A stretch of DNA of 64,000 nucleotides. Origin: Propioniferax innocua (lineage in GTDB: Bacteria; Actinomycetota; Actinomycetes; Propionibacteriales; Propionibacteriaceae). Position numbers and translations under genes: made by a program. The notes beneath the pieces are model-generated. The model saw only the letters and a list, made by a program, of their open reading frames with translations. It was not told where the DNA came from and did not search any database. Below, one piece after another: positions 56,023 through 64,000 of this stretch. The stretch lies in assembly GCF_006716235.1 (NCBI RefSeq), contig NZ_VFOR01000004.1, positions 30,145 to 94,144 of the forward strand, read 5' to 3'. The stretch's first letter is position 1. Each line of letters starts with the position of its first letter.

Positions 56023-56758
56023 CCAGGACCAGAGCCACACGATCGGTGGCGGCCAAACGGGCCAGATCGGCGGCTGCACCATCGGGCACTGCCACATCAA
56101 CGATCCAGGAGATACCGTCCTCATCACGCACCGGCGCAGTGATAACCCGCGCCTCGGTGACGGTCAGGTCGGCCCATTCGTCGTCTGCGACGATGACCGC
56201 CTCGGTGGTGAGGCTCTCTTCCTGCGGCTGCACCAAAGCCGGATCCGGAAGGGTGACCGCCAGCACCGGTGAACCGGGGTGGAGACCGGTGGTCGGGATC
56301 CGGCCCGATGCGAGGCGCAGTCCTAGCTGGGACTCCCCTTCGTCGAGAGGGACATCACCGATGACTCCGGCCGGTAAGAGCGTTCCCTCCGGGAGAGCGA
56401 CCGTGGCCTCCTGCCCGATGAGTGCGTTCAACTCATCACCCGAAACCGTCTGCACATGCGGAATCCTGCCGACCGACACCGTGGTCAGATCTCCTGCGGT
56501 GATCTCCTGGCCCACTTCGAGTGGTTGGGCCACATAGACGACCTGATGGGTCCCGGTCGCCTGATGCCACAACCATGCAGCTCCCAACGCCCCCAGCAGC
56601 ATGGAGAGAGCGCCGCCCACGATCCACTTCGGCTGCCTCCGGGGGCGTAACGGTGCTGCTCCGGGGACTGGGGCGTCCTGGACGGTCGATGGCTTGCGGT
56701 GATGGGTTCGTCGATCTGGGCTCGGGCTCTTCTGAAGAACTTCTTCGGCCGACACCAT
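56012..56758 (-). CDS. SAF-domain pilus protein (CpaB/RcpC-like)
   Basis: 248 residues from ATG 56758 with AAAGGGA upstream (GTG 56770 is an alternative). A basic N-terminus, one membrane helix (WIVGGALSMLLGALGAAWLW), then a SAF domain: VVYVAQPLEVGQEITAGDLT, QEATVALPEGTLLPAGVIGD. A beta-rich tail follows. In Tad systems CpaB/RcpC is the first gene and helps guide the pilus through the envelope. It opens the operon here, just behind a good promoter. Confidence 0.8.
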   Translation of the reverse strand: MVSAEEVLQKSPSPDRRTHHRKPSTVQDAPVPGAAPLRPRRQPKWIVGGALSMLLGALGAAWLWHQATGTHQVVYVAQPLEVGQEITAGDLTTVSVGRIPHVQTVSGDELNALIGQEATVALPEGTLLPAGVIGDVPLDEGESQLGLRLASGRIPTTGLHPGSPVLAVTLPDPALVQPQEESLTTEAVIVADDEWADLTVTEARVITAPVRDEDGISWIVDVAVPDGAAADLARLAATDRVALVLDGE

Positions 56759-56809
56759 CGTCCCTTTCACTCATGATCCGGTGATGGCAGAAGTGACGAT
56801 ATGGGCAAA

Positions 56810-56839
56810 GTCATATTGACACGCCTCTTTTTGGGTCAA
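56810..56839 (-). promoter_or_regulatory. Promoter of the Tad operon
   Basis: On the minus strand TTGACC (56834-56839) and TATGAC (56810-56815) are separated by 18 bp, about 50 bp upstream of the SAF-protein start. A near-consensus sigma-70-type promoter. Confidence 0.55.
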
Positions 56840-56938
56840 CAGTTGGTGAATCTCACATGTCCGACAAATTAACTCCTTCATTGCCGCCAGAAATTGTCTG
56901 GAGCGGAGTGCTTCGGACACGGCTCACGGCCCTCGAAG

Positions 56939-57030
56939 CCACAACCCACCAGCAGATTGAACGTGAGCTAAGCAAAGCCCAGCACATCGGGCTCTCCGCC
57001 AAGCCGCCGCGAACGCCTGGTCGGTTGTGG
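56939..57030. repeat. CCACAAC palindromic repeat, copy D
   Basis: CCACAACCCACCAG and CTGGTCGGTTGTGG match at 13 of 14 positions as inverted arms. The interior shares the run GAGC-AAGC-AAAGCC loosely with copy C. It lies in the 343-bp gap between the Tad operon and the DUF559 gene, which otherwise shows only the Tad promoter and a doubtful short frame. Confidence 0.7.
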
Positions 57031-57101
57031 ACAAGAAGCTCCATCCACAGGGCACCCGGGACCCGGTTCGGTTCCCGGGCCGCCCTTCCATAACGAAGGT
57101 C

Positions 57102-57971
57102 ATGAACCTCGAAACGCTGCTGGCTGCCGAGAACGGCATCATCGTTGCCCGTGACCACCGCCCCCTCCTCCGTCGCTTGGCCCGGTGGGCCCAACGCGGT
57201 CTGCTCGTACGGGTCCTGCGCGGTGTCTACGTGGCGGCCGGAGCCGAAAGGCACACCGAGACCCTGATCCGAGCGGTGGCCAGCGCCTATCCGGATGCGA
57301 TCTTCACCGGCCGCGCGGCGGCCTGGCTCAACGGCTGGTCGGATGTGGTCCCTCGCGAAGTCACTGCGATCCACCGTGGGAGGAGCCTCCGCGCACCCGG
57401 AATTCGGCTCCGACACGGAACCCTCAATGACGAGGTGTGGCATGAGCACCGCGGCCTGCGCTTCCTCACCCGAACGATGACTGCCATCGATCTCATTCCC
57501 GAACTGGGCGGCGCACTGGTGGATGACCTGCTGCGCAAGGACCGCACCGGCACCCAGCTCAAGCTCCTGAACAGAGCCCTCGCGCTGACCCCCGGTCGCG
57601 TGGGAAACCGGGCACGGCGATTGCTCCTCGAGCGAAGTCGAGCCAATGCCTGGTCCGAAGCCGAACGTGAGCTGCACGATCTTCTGGACGCCGCCGGGAT
57701 CACCGGATGGTCGGCGAACTTCCCCATCCGCGAAGACGGGCGCACGCTGCACCCCGATGTGGCCTTCCGAGCGTGCCGCCTCATCGTGGAGGTCGATGGC
57801 TACCGATTCCACAGCGATCGAGAGATCTTCGAGACAGACCGAGAGCGACAGAACCTGCTGGTTCTCAACGGTTGGCGGGTGATCCGGCTGACATGGCGGA
57901 TGATCACCGAACGGCCCGCCTGGGTCATCGGGCTGATACGCCGCGCCTTGGATGAAGCGCCCACGTCTTGA
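57102..57971 (+). CDS. AbiEi-like N-terminus plus DUF559 endonuclease-fold protein
   Basis: 289 residues from ATG 57102 (GAAGG upstream). The N-terminal about 70 residues look like the AbiEi antitoxin winged helix (VARDHRPLLRRLARWAQRGL then LVRVLRGVYVAA). The C-terminal about 100 residues are DUF559, a Vsr/restriction-like nuclease fold: HPDVAFRACRLIVEVDGYRF, HSDREIFETDRERQNLLVLN, GWRVIRLTWRMI, with Asp and Glu in the metal-site positions. Such proteins are common single genes in actinobacteria. A defence or toxin-antitoxin role is suspected; no AbiEii partner is next to it. Confidence 0.75.
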   Translation: MNLETLLAAENGIIVARDHRPLLRRLARWAQRGLLVRVLRGVYVAAGAERHTETLIRAVASAYPDAIFTGRAAAWLNGWSDVVPREVTAIHRGRSLRAPGIRLRHGTLNDEVWHEHRGLRFLTRTMTAIDLIPELGGALVDDLLRKDRTGTQLKLLNRALALTPGRVGNRARRLLLERSRANAWSEAERELHDLLDAAGITGWSANFPIREDGRTLHPDVAFRACRLIVEVDGYRFHSDREIFETDRERQNLLVLNGWRVIRLTWRMITERPAWVIGLIRRALDEAPTS

Positions 57972-58260
57972 CCCGATGTACGGACGATCACACGAAGCCC
58001 CGGCCCATGGGTACATGCCCATGTCCCTGACCGGCTCGGCCTGCCTGGGCAACTCCGAATCACGTCAGGATGGATCGGCCCACACCATCAAAGGAACAGA
58101 CCAGGCAGATCGTACTGGGATCCCCCTGGTTGATCGGGAAGTGTCTCGACTGCGCTGGAGGCGCCCCCGCTCGGGAACATCTCAGCGGTACGACGTGTTC
58201 TCCTCTCCGCACGATGCTCTGAACGAGCATGTTCTCGCACGAGTCCCCCAAGGAGATCCC
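57972..58260. other. Intergenic stretch with no recognised feature
   Basis: 289 bp between the DUF559 gene and the Rossmann protein gene. The frame of the latter extends back through it but has no conserved residues before 58261. I see no repeat, tRNA or strong hairpin. It presumably holds the promoter of the next gene. Confidence 0.5.
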
Positions 58261-58902
58261 ATGGCGAACATCACGATCATCGGCGGACACGGAAAGATCG
58301 CCCTGCTCACTGCACCGCTCCTCGTGCAGGCTGGGCACGCCGTGACATCGGTCATTCGCAACCCGGAGCACGAGACAGACGTGGCCGCCACCGGCGCCAG
58401 TCCGAAGGTGGCCGATGTCGAGCAGCTCAGCACCGAGCGCCTCACAGACCTTCTCAACGGACAGGACGTGGTGATCTGGTCCGCCGGTGCAGGCGGCGGC
58501 AACCCCGCTCGGACGAAAGCCGTGGACCACGAGGCCGCGGTGCGTTCGATGGACGCAGCAGCCGAAGCAGGCGCCAAGCGATACGTGATGGTCTCGTACC
58601 ACGGCGCCCGCCCCGATCACGGGATCGATCCGGAGAACAGTTTCTGGCACTACGCCGAGGCGAAGGCGGCAGCCGATGCCCACCTGCGCGGCACCGATCT
58701 GAACTGGACGATTCTGGGCCCGAGCGGACTCACCCTGGAGGATCCCTCGGGCAAGATCGAGGTGGACACCGAACGGTCCCAAGTCTCACGCGCGAACGTG
58801 GCCCAGGTCATCGCGGCAGTGATCGCCGACGACACCACCATCGGCAGAACCATCGAGTTCAACGACGGCGCGACCCCCATCGCCGAGGCGGTCACGGGCT
58901 GA
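58261..58902 (+). CDS. NAD(P)-binding atypical SDR / NmrA-like protein
   Basis: 213-residue Rossmann-fold protein. The nucleotide motif is ITIIGGHGKIALLTAPLL (GGxGxxG). DVVIWSAGAGGG is the fourth strand and YVMVSYHGARPD with FWHYAEAKAAADAHLRGTDL supplies the active-site-like Ser and Tyr-x-x-x-Lys-type helix. LNWTILGPSGLTLEDPSGKI is typical of the YwnB/YtfG-like NAD(P)H-binding group (flavin reductase or quinone reductase relatives). AAGGAG stands before ATG 58261. Substrate unknown. Confidence 0.8.
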   Translation: MANITIIGGHGKIALLTAPLLVQAGHAVTSVIRNPEHETDVAATGASPKVADVEQLSTERLTDLLNGQDVVIWSAGAGGGNPARTKAVDHEAAVRSMDAAAEAGAKRYVMVSYHGARPDHGIDPENSFWHYAEAKAAADAHLRGTDLNWTILGPSGLTLEDPSGKIEVDTERSQVSRANVAQVIAAVIADDTTIGRTIEFNDGATPIAEAVTG

Positions 58903-58974
58903 ATCGTCGGCGGGCCAGGCCTTGCCGAAGAAGCGGCCCGACACGACGGCGAGGCACGAAGGCCCCAGCAGCCC

Positions 58975-59805
58975 TCAGCCCAGCAACTTGGTCTGCAGGG
59001 CTGCTTGGTCCTTGGCGTTCCAGCCCAGCTGTTCCATGAGCCGGGGGACGCCGCCCCACTCGGTGTCGATGTATTCCAGCACGGCGAACATCGATTCCGG
59101 ACGGGTCATGTGCGAGTCGAGGGAGCGTCCTTCGAGCCCTGCACGGTAGGTCTCGCGCGCCAGCAACCGGTCGACGATCTTCTGCATGCGTTCGGAACTG
59201 GCGGCGTAGTCGGCGACGATCTGGTCGCGGTCGGCATCCACAAGGCTCAAGGCGAGTGCCACGGTCGTGCCGGTGCGGTCCTTGCCCGCCGCACAGTGAA
59301 CGAGGGCTGCGCCGTCGGCATGGGCGATGCCGCGCAGAGCCGCGACCACCGATGCGGGCCGGTCCATGATGTAGCCGAGGTAGTGCGAGGCGAACGGGTT
59401 CTGCAGTTTGATGGCGTCCTTCTTGTCCATCCATGGCAGTCGCTGACCCGGACGCTCAGCGTCATCGCTGGTGCCCCGACGCTCGGCGTCATCACTGATA
59501 ATCGTCTCGTTGTGTGCCTCCGGCGCGTCATCGTCATGCTGCTCGGGCAGGAACGAGTGGTTGTGGAACCGGATCTTCTCGTTGCGCTGCAACGGCCCGG
59601 GCCCCTCATGGTGCACCTCGTAGTGCGACCGGAGGTCGACCACGTCCGTGACTCCGAGGTTCTCCAACTGGCGAAGGTCGGCTTCGGTCAGTTCCTGGAG
59701 GTTGTCGGACCGGATGAGCCGCTTCGGCTGCACAGCCCCGGACGGTGTCTGAATCCCACCGACATCACGCGCATTGACCAATGATTCGAATTCGAGCCAC
59801 ATCAC
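58975..59805 (-). CDS. Tyrosine-protein phosphatase (PtpB/SIW14-like)
   Basis: 276 residues. N-terminal LVNARDVGGIQT and RLIRSDNLQELTEADLRQL are the classic start of PtpB-like dual-specificity phosphatases. The P-loop HCAAGKDRTG has nucleophile Cys171 and Arg177, and the Asp/Lys after Cys mark phosphoinositide-capable members. A surface loop holds a repeated SDDAER sequence (about 104-119). The start is the tandem ATGATG at 59805. Convergent with the Rossmann gene. Could act on Tyr-phosphorylated proteins or lipids. Confidence 0.88.
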   Translation of the reverse strand: MMWLEFESLVNARDVGGIQTPSGAVQPKRLIRSDNLQELTEADLRQLENLGVTDVVDLRSHYEVHHEGPGPLQRNEKIRFHNHSFLPEQHDDDAPEAHNETIISDDAERRGTSDDAERPGQRLPWMDKKDAIKLQNPFASHYLGYIMDRPASVVAALRGIAHADGAALVHCAAGKDRTGTTVALALSLVDADRDQIVADYAASSERMQKIVDRLLARETYRAGLEGRSLDSHMTRPESMFAVLEYIDTEWGGVPRLMEQLGWNAKDQAALQTKLLG

Positions 59806-59860
59806 GCGGCCAGACTAGATGGTCGCCAGCTCCGAGCCGCAGCGGCTGGGTCCTGCGGAC

Positions 59861-60682
59861 TCAGTGCTGCAGGAAGTCAGTCACCAGGCGGCAGAACGCA
59901 TCGGCGTGTTCGATCTGCGTCCAGTGGCCACACTTGCCGAACACGTGCAGCTGACTGTTCGGAATCACCTGCATCATCTTGAGTGAGGTCTCGAGCGGGA
60001 TCACCTTGTCGTCCCGGCCATGGACCAGGAGCGTGTCATTGGCGATCCGGCCGAGCTCGTCATCGCTGTAGGCCATGGCATCAACCCAGCGTTGACGCGG
60101 CGCCGGGAACATGCTGGAGAACGCCTCGGCCACACCCGCGCGGCGGCTCGCCTCGTAACGACCGCGCACCATGTCATCGGTCACCCGCGAACCGTCGTAG
60201 GCGAAGGTGGTGCGCATGAGATCGCCCATGAGCTCCTCCGAGGGCTCGTAGCCCCACACCCGGTCGAGGCCCTCGGTGATCTCGAACCGAACACCCACGC
60301 TGCCCATGAGAATGACCTTGTGCACCCGCTCGGGGTGATGCACGGCCAGCCCCAGAGCCATGGACCCACCGAAGGAGTTACCGACGACGCTGACCTTCTG
60401 CACCTTGATCGCGTCGAGGAAATCCACGATCTGCTTCAGCCACACCTGGCGCGAGTACTCGATGTCCTCGGGCACCTCGGTGTAGCCGAAACCGGCCATG
60501 TCGAGTGCCAGCACCCGGAACTGCTCCGAGAGCACCGGCATCTGGAGCCGCCAGTTCGCATACGAACTGACCCCCGGCCCCGAACCATGGATGAGCAGCA
60601 GCGGCTCGCCCTCACCGAGATCGTGGTAGTTCGTCGTGATGTCACCGGTCTGGACGCTCTTGCCGATCTCCGGGCTGGTCAT
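59861..60682 (-). CDS. Alpha/beta hydrolase (meta-cleavage product hydrolase-like)
   Basis: 273 residues. The oxyanion segment LLLIHGSGPGVSSYANWRLQ and nucleophile elbow VVGNSFGGSMAL (Ser103) match C-C bond hydrolases such as BphD/HsaD. The acid is in LLVHGRDDKVIPLE and the His in KCGHWTQIEHAD. The lid (about 135-200) is of normal size. No ring-cleavage dioxygenase or other aromatic-degradation gene is near, so it may act on a different ester or diketone. Start ATG 60682. Confidence 0.85.
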   Translation of the reverse strand: MTSPEIGKSVQTGDITTNYHDLGEGEPLLLIHGSGPGVSSYANWRLQMPVLSEQFRVLALDMAGFGYTEVPEDIEYSRQVWLKQIVDFLDAIKVQKVSVVGNSFGGSMALGLAVHHPERVHKVILMGSVGVRFEITEGLDRVWGYEPSEELMGDLMRTTFAYDGSRVTDDMVRGRYEASRRAGVAEAFSSMFPAPRQRWVDAMAYSDDELGRIANDTLLVHGRDDKVIPLETSLKMMQVIPNSQLHVFGKCGHWTQIEHADAFCRLVTDFLQH

Positions 60683-60764
60683 GGGGCACTCCTTTGTCTG
60701 GGTGCCCCAACCCTACGGAAGTGGCGGGCTCGGACAAGTGCCCCAGCCCGTACAACGGAACGGC

Positions 60765-61802
60765 TCAGATGTAAACGATCTCGTCGAATGTCGCGATGGT
60801 GTTCCGTACCGTCACGGGCACTTCATCACCGATCGCAGGCGGAATCGCGTTCGCCGGCAGGAACACCAACGACGACTGCATGTGGGGAGGTTCGACGAAG
60901 GCGCGTTTCTCCCCGGCGACCTCGAACGGCGAAAGGGCTCGGCCCGCCGCATCGAGCATTCCCAGCGCCATGGTCTTGGCGCGGTCACGCATCGAGCGAT
61001 TGGTCGAGGGCGCCTCGAGCCCGATGCCGTTGGCCGTGCCGCCGCTGACCACAACCACCCAGCCGTTCGCGGGCACTGATTTGCGGTGGTACCCCACGCG
61101 CTGCCCCCGAACCACCTTGTGCACGTCCAGAACCGTTGCAGTGACGGTCAATGCGCCCGGATCACCGAGCCACAGGTCGGTGCCGCGACGGAGCCGCACA
61201 TCCGGCCCGAAGATTTCCCGTAGTCGGTTGTGGTCATCCACGCTCACGTGCGAGAACCACAGGGGTGCCTTGGCTGCCATCCGTGCCGCCGTTCCGATGT
61301 GGGTGGCCTCTTCGAGGTTGGAGTCGCCGGCAGGCATCGGCAGGTGAATGGTCCATCCGGCGAAATCGACACGGTCAAGGAACCCGGCCACCTTCGGCAG
61401 GTCGTCGAGGGTGATGCCATGACGCTGCATCGAGGTGCGCACCTCCACGAGTACCCGCGGATGCGCGGGCCCTTCAGCCAACCGCGCCAGCTCCGGCAGG
61501 TGTGCGACGGTCACGATGACCCGGGAATCCTCCATGATCTCGACCGCTGCGGCATCGGCGTTGAAGAACGGCATCATCACCACGACATCACCGTCGAACT
61601 CACGCAGCGCCACCTTGGCCTCGGCCACGCTGCCCACGGCGATCACATCAGCCCCGAGTCGACCGGCGCCACCGGCCAACCGATGTACGCCGAAGCCGTA
61701 GCCGTTGCCCTTCACCACCGGCACCAGTCCCGGTAGTTCCATCATGTCGCGGAGGTGTTGCTGCCAGCGGTCGCGTTGAATGCTCAGTCGAAGTCCAGTC
61801 AC
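60765..61802 (-). CDS. Alanine racemase-like PLP protein
   Basis: 345 residues of the fold-type III family. The PLP Lys31 is in VPVVKGNGYGFGVHRLA. The barrel continues with ADVIAVGSVAEAKVALREF, LVEVRTSMQRHGI and the phosphate-site RRGTDLWLGDPGAL region. The C-terminal beta domain lacks the usual racemase M-D-Q element and ends FVEPPHMQSSLVFLP, so it belongs to a divergent actinobacterial branch. It may racemise alanine or another amino acid for wall synthesis, but could lack racemase activity. Divergent from the DUF2079 gene (31 bp). Confidence 0.7.
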   Translation of the reverse strand: MTGLRLSIQRDRWQQHLRDMMELPGLVPVVKGNGYGFGVHRLAGGAGRLGADVIAVGSVAEAKVALREFDGDVVVMMPFFNADAAAVEIMEDSRVIVTVAHLPELARLAEGPAHPRVLVEVRTSMQRHGITLDDLPKVAGFLDRVDFAGWTIHLPMPAGDSNLEEATHIGTAARMAAKAPLWFSHVSVDDHNRLREIFGPDVRLRRGTDLWLGDPGALTVTATVLDVHKVVRGQRVGYHRKSVPANGWVVVVSGGTANGIGLEAPSTNRSMRDRAKTMALGMLDAAGRALSPFEVAGEKRAFVEPPHMQSSLVFLPANAIPPAIGDEVPVTVRNTIATFDEIVYI

Positions 61803-61833
61803 ACCTTCACTTTAAGGCGATAGGTTCGCCCCT

Positions 61834-63261
61834 GTGACCCAGCAGCCCCGTGTGATGCAACGCATGATCGACCACATCCGTCGCATTCCCCGTGAGATGC
61901 GGCCGGTCTCCGCCTGGACGGTCTTCTTCCTCGGAACCTTCGTGTACGTCCTGTTCTCGTGGGGTCAGTGGCGGCAGTTCCAGTCACCGTCCTACGACCT
62001 GACGATCTTCACTCAGACGCTCCAGCAGTACGCGGGCTTCGATGCTCCGATCGTGACGGTCAAGGGTGTCGGCTACAACATCCTCGGCGATCACTTCCAT
62101 CCCCTCCTGATCCTGCTGGCTCCGTTCTATGCGCTCGCCCCATCGGCGTTCACGCTGCTGATCCTTCAGGCGTTGCTGTTGTCGGCTTCCGGGTTCTTCA
62201 TCGCCTCTGCCGCCGATCACCGGTTGGGCCGTGCCGCCGGCTGGCTGGTGGGGCTGGCCTACACCTTCAGTTGGGGTGTGCAGGAGGCACATGCGGTGCA
62301 ATTCCACGAGGTGGCGATGAGCGCGCTCGTCCTGGCGATCGCCGTGTGGTTCCTCAGCACCGAGCGATGGATCGCCGCCTCGATCACCACCGGACTGCTC
62401 GTGTTCGTGAAGGAGGATCTCCCGCTCACCGTCGTGACTCTCGGCGTGGTCATCGCCTGGCTATCCGGACGCTGGGTCCTGGGGGTCGCCGTCTCCGCCT
62501 GGGGTGGCCTCTGGTTCCTGCTGATCATGAAGGTGCTTCTCCCGGCCCTGAACCACGAGAACGGCTACGACCACTCCGACAAGATCGACCTCGCCGCCCT
62601 CGCCGCCGATCCGTTCGCCGTGATCGCCGAGATCCTCACCAATGACGCGAAAATGGGCACCATCTGGCTGGTACTGGTGGCATCGGCGTTCCTGGTGCTC
62701 CGTTCACCCATCGGCTTGGCGGTGATTCCGACGCTCGCGTGGCGCTTCGTCTCCACGAACGAGGGGTACTGGGGCGCCACGTGGCATTACAGCCTCGTGT
62801 TGATGCCGATCATGTTCGGGGCAGTCATCGACAGTGCCGCCCGTCTGCGCGGCTCTGCTTCGACATTCTGGCGACGCTGCGGCGATGTCGCCCCCGCCGT
62901 CGTGCTGGCCGTGGCGGTGACGCTGGCCCCGAACCTCCCCATGTCCAACCTGATCGGTCCCCCGTTCTGGGATTCGGACCCCGAACGCACCGCCTCGGCG
63001 CGCACCGCCGTGGAGCTGGTCGGACGAGGGAATGTCGTGGAATCCGATGTGGGCCTGATGAACCATCTCGTGGCCGGCAACGAGCTGTACTACGTGGGCA
63101 GCGAGGAGAACCCCGTCCCGGATTTCATCATCATCGACCAGAACCGCGGCGGCTGGAACATGGAGATCAGGCTCGCCGACTACGCACCCCAGATCCACCC
63201 CGACGCCGAATGGCGTGTGATCCACGACGAAGCGGGCATCCAGGTGGCGCAGCGGGTCTGA
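61834..63261 (+). CDS. DUF2079 multi-pass membrane protein
   Basis: 475 residues from GTG 61834, with about ten helices. N-terminal LFSWGQWRQFQSPSYDLTIF and the LGDHFHPLLILLAPFYAL loop are the DUF2079 hallmark. AVQFHEVAMSALVLAIAVWF and FVKEDLPLTVVTLGVVIAWL follow. The C-terminal about 100 residues are soluble (VESDVGLMNHLVAGNELYYV, PDFIIIDQNRGGW). The fold resembles GT-C glycosyltransferases, and a role in a cell-envelope glycan is plausible. Function unknown. Confidence 0.8.
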   Translation: MTQQPRVMQRMIDHIRRIPREMRPVSAWTVFFLGTFVYVLFSWGQWRQFQSPSYDLTIFTQTLQQYAGFDAPIVTVKGVGYNILGDHFHPLLILLAPFYALAPSAFTLLILQALLLSASGFFIASAADHRLGRAAGWLVGLAYTFSWGVQEAHAVQFHEVAMSALVLAIAVWFLSTERWIAASITTGLLVFVKEDLPLTVVTLGVVIAWLSGRWVLGVAVSAWGGLWFLLIMKVLLPALNHENGYDHSDKIDLAALAADPFAVIAEILTNDAKMGTIWLVLVASAFLVLRSPIGLAVIPTLAWRFVSTNEGYWGATWHYSLVLMPIMFGAVIDSAARLRGSASTFWRRCGDVAPAVVLAVAVTLAPNLPMSNLIGPPFWDSDPERTASARTAVELVGRGNVVESDVGLMNHLVAGNELYYVGSEENPVPDFIIIDQNRGGWNMEIRLADYAPQIHPDAEWRVIHDEAGIQVAQRV

Positions 63262-63288
63262 CGACGATCCCGCAGCGCCCGGCAAGGT

Positions 63289-64000
63289 CTACGTGGCTGC
63301 CATCACAAGTCGCCGCAGCTGATCGGGGGTGGCCTGACGCGCGCGCATCACCGCCGCCACCGATGCCGCGGTGCCGACCATGAGCCAGCCGATGGACATC
63401 CCCACTGCACCGGTGAGTCCCGCTCCGTCGGTCAGCACCACCTTCAATGCCGTCAGGATGGGCGTCAACGGCGAGAATCCGGCCAGGGTCTCGAAGAATC
63501 GAGGTATCGCGGACATGATCCCGCTGGCCGCGGTGAGCGTCACCAACGCCACCGAGACCACTCGTCCGGCACCGCCGAACCATGCCGCGAGCGCGTGGTT
63601 GATCGAACCGAAGACTCCGGCCCCCAACACCAGGAGCACGAACACCTGGATGACCTTCGCGGCCGAGAGGTCGAGCACGATCTGCCCGATGATCGTCAAT
63701 GCCACAGCCTGCACCACCCCGATGGTGACTCCCGGAGCCAGCGCATGCCCCACCAGTTGCCACGTGGGCCGGGTGGAGGTCAGCGTCCGACGTGCGACGG
63801 CCTGAACGACCAGGTAGGTCGCCAGGGCGCCGAGCCACAGGGCGAGCACCATCAGCAGGGCGGTCGCGGTCGCCAGTGGGATGAAGCCCGCCGCCTCTTC
63901 GCCGGCCACCGGCTGCGCCGCCGCCTCGGACAACATCTCGCGGTCCTTCTTGCTGTACGAGGGCACCTTCTCGGCGCCCTCGTCGAGACCGGTCGCGAGC
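63289..64000 (-). CDS. YhgE/Pip-type membrane protein, C-terminal part (5' end off the window)
   Basis: The reverse strand is open from the right edge to a stop at 63289. The first visible residues, LATGLDEGAEKVPSYSKKDR, continue the GLxxGAxxVP coiled-coil repeats that precede the ABC-2-like membrane part of YhgE/Pip proteins, so the gene starts beyond 64000. Five to six helices follow (ATALLMVLALWLGALATYLV, VTIGVVQAVALTIIGQIVLD, AAKVIQVFVLLVLGAGVFGS). Relatives include phage-infection proteins and EsaA-like T7SS factors; link to the WXG-like cassette is speculation. Confidence 0.75.
   Translation of the reverse strand, partial: LATGLDEGAEKVPSYSKKDREMLSEAAAQPVAGEEAAGFIPLATATALLMVLALWLGALATYLVVQAVARRTLTSTRPTWQLVGHALAPGVTIGVVQAVALTIIGQIVLDLSAAKVIQVFVLLVLGAGVFGSINHALAAWFGGAGRVVSVALVTLTAASGIMSAIPRFFETLAGFSPLTPILTALKVVLTDGAGLTGAVGMSIGWLMVGTAASVAAVMRARQATPDQLRRLVMAAT

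Noticed and set aside
56857..57093. 78-residue forward frame between the Tad promoter and the DUF559 gene
   Set aside because: Runs through palindromic repeat copy D, has no ribosome site or known match, and its end is only repeat and leader sequence.
61215..61235. CGGTTGTGGTCA inside the alanine racemase-like gene, matching a repeat arm
   Set aside because: It is in-frame coding sequence with no partner arm nearby; treated as chance.

Overview
The window is high-GC DNA with actinobacterial gene content: polyphosphate glucokinase, a CoaE-GrpB fusion, SAF/TadZ/TadABC pilus genes, a WXG-type secretion cassette, and an SH3-plus-zinc-peptidase wall enzyme. Pyruvate phosphate dikinase with its regulator, plus a succinyl-CoA:acetate/propionate-type CoA-transferase, point towards Propionibacteriaceae or a close relative. 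That placement is inference; no rRNA or marker tree is available here.

Layout. 1-9.4 kb: pgi (cut at the left edge), dgt, a secreted SH3/M15-like wall peptidase, an aldehyde dehydrogenase, an aldonolactone oxidase next to a D-threonine-aldolase-like PLP enzyme, and tspO. 9.4-21.8 kb: nadE (glutaminase nucleophile replaced by Gly), modABC, a membrane-anchored C69-type peptidase homologue (Cys replaced by Ser), a hexose-phosphate mutarotase with serB, and the PPDK regulator with ppdK. 21.9-23.9 kb: a three-gene type VII secretion-like cassette. 23.9-33.4 kb: a CPBP protease, metY with a DadA-like oxidase, a complete MurNAc salvage locus (murR divergent from murQ-murP-mupG) and a class V aminotransferase. 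33.4-41.6 kb: a pseudogene fragment, tRNA-Gly(CCC), a ugpAEBC-type ABC importer, an MHS-type MFS transporter, the CoA-transferase and an unusual tRNA-Gly(UCC). 41.7-48.3 kb: a MerR/ABC-2 deletion remnant, two paralogous small secreted proteins, an SMR pair, two PH-domain membrane proteins, ppgK and coaE. 48.4-56.8 kb: a Tad pilus operon on the minus strand ending in a LysM/BTAD membrane protein. 57-64 kb: an AbiEi/DUF559 protein, a Rossmann protein, a tyrosine phosphatase, an alpha/beta hydrolase, an Alr-like enzyme, a DUF2079 protein and the end of a YhgE/Pip-type gene.

Several blocks act together. MurP imports and phosphorylates MurNAc-type sugars, MupG cleaves phosphorylated muramyl disaccharide, MurQ removes the lactyl ether, and MurR probably senses the intermediate. 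PSRP switches PPDK on and off. ModABC imports molybdate. The Tad genes probably assemble a Flp-type pilus.

The most novel signals are: (i) a family of about 90-105 bp palindromic intergenic elements (five hairpin copies plus one lone half) whose arms share a CCACAAC core and show compensatory changes; (ii) a NadE lacking its glutaminase cysteine; (iii) a tRNA-Gly(UCC) whose anticodon arm can close into a 7-bp stem with only the anticodon in the loop; (iv) small Cys-containing secreted paralogues with a decayed third copy 9 kb away.
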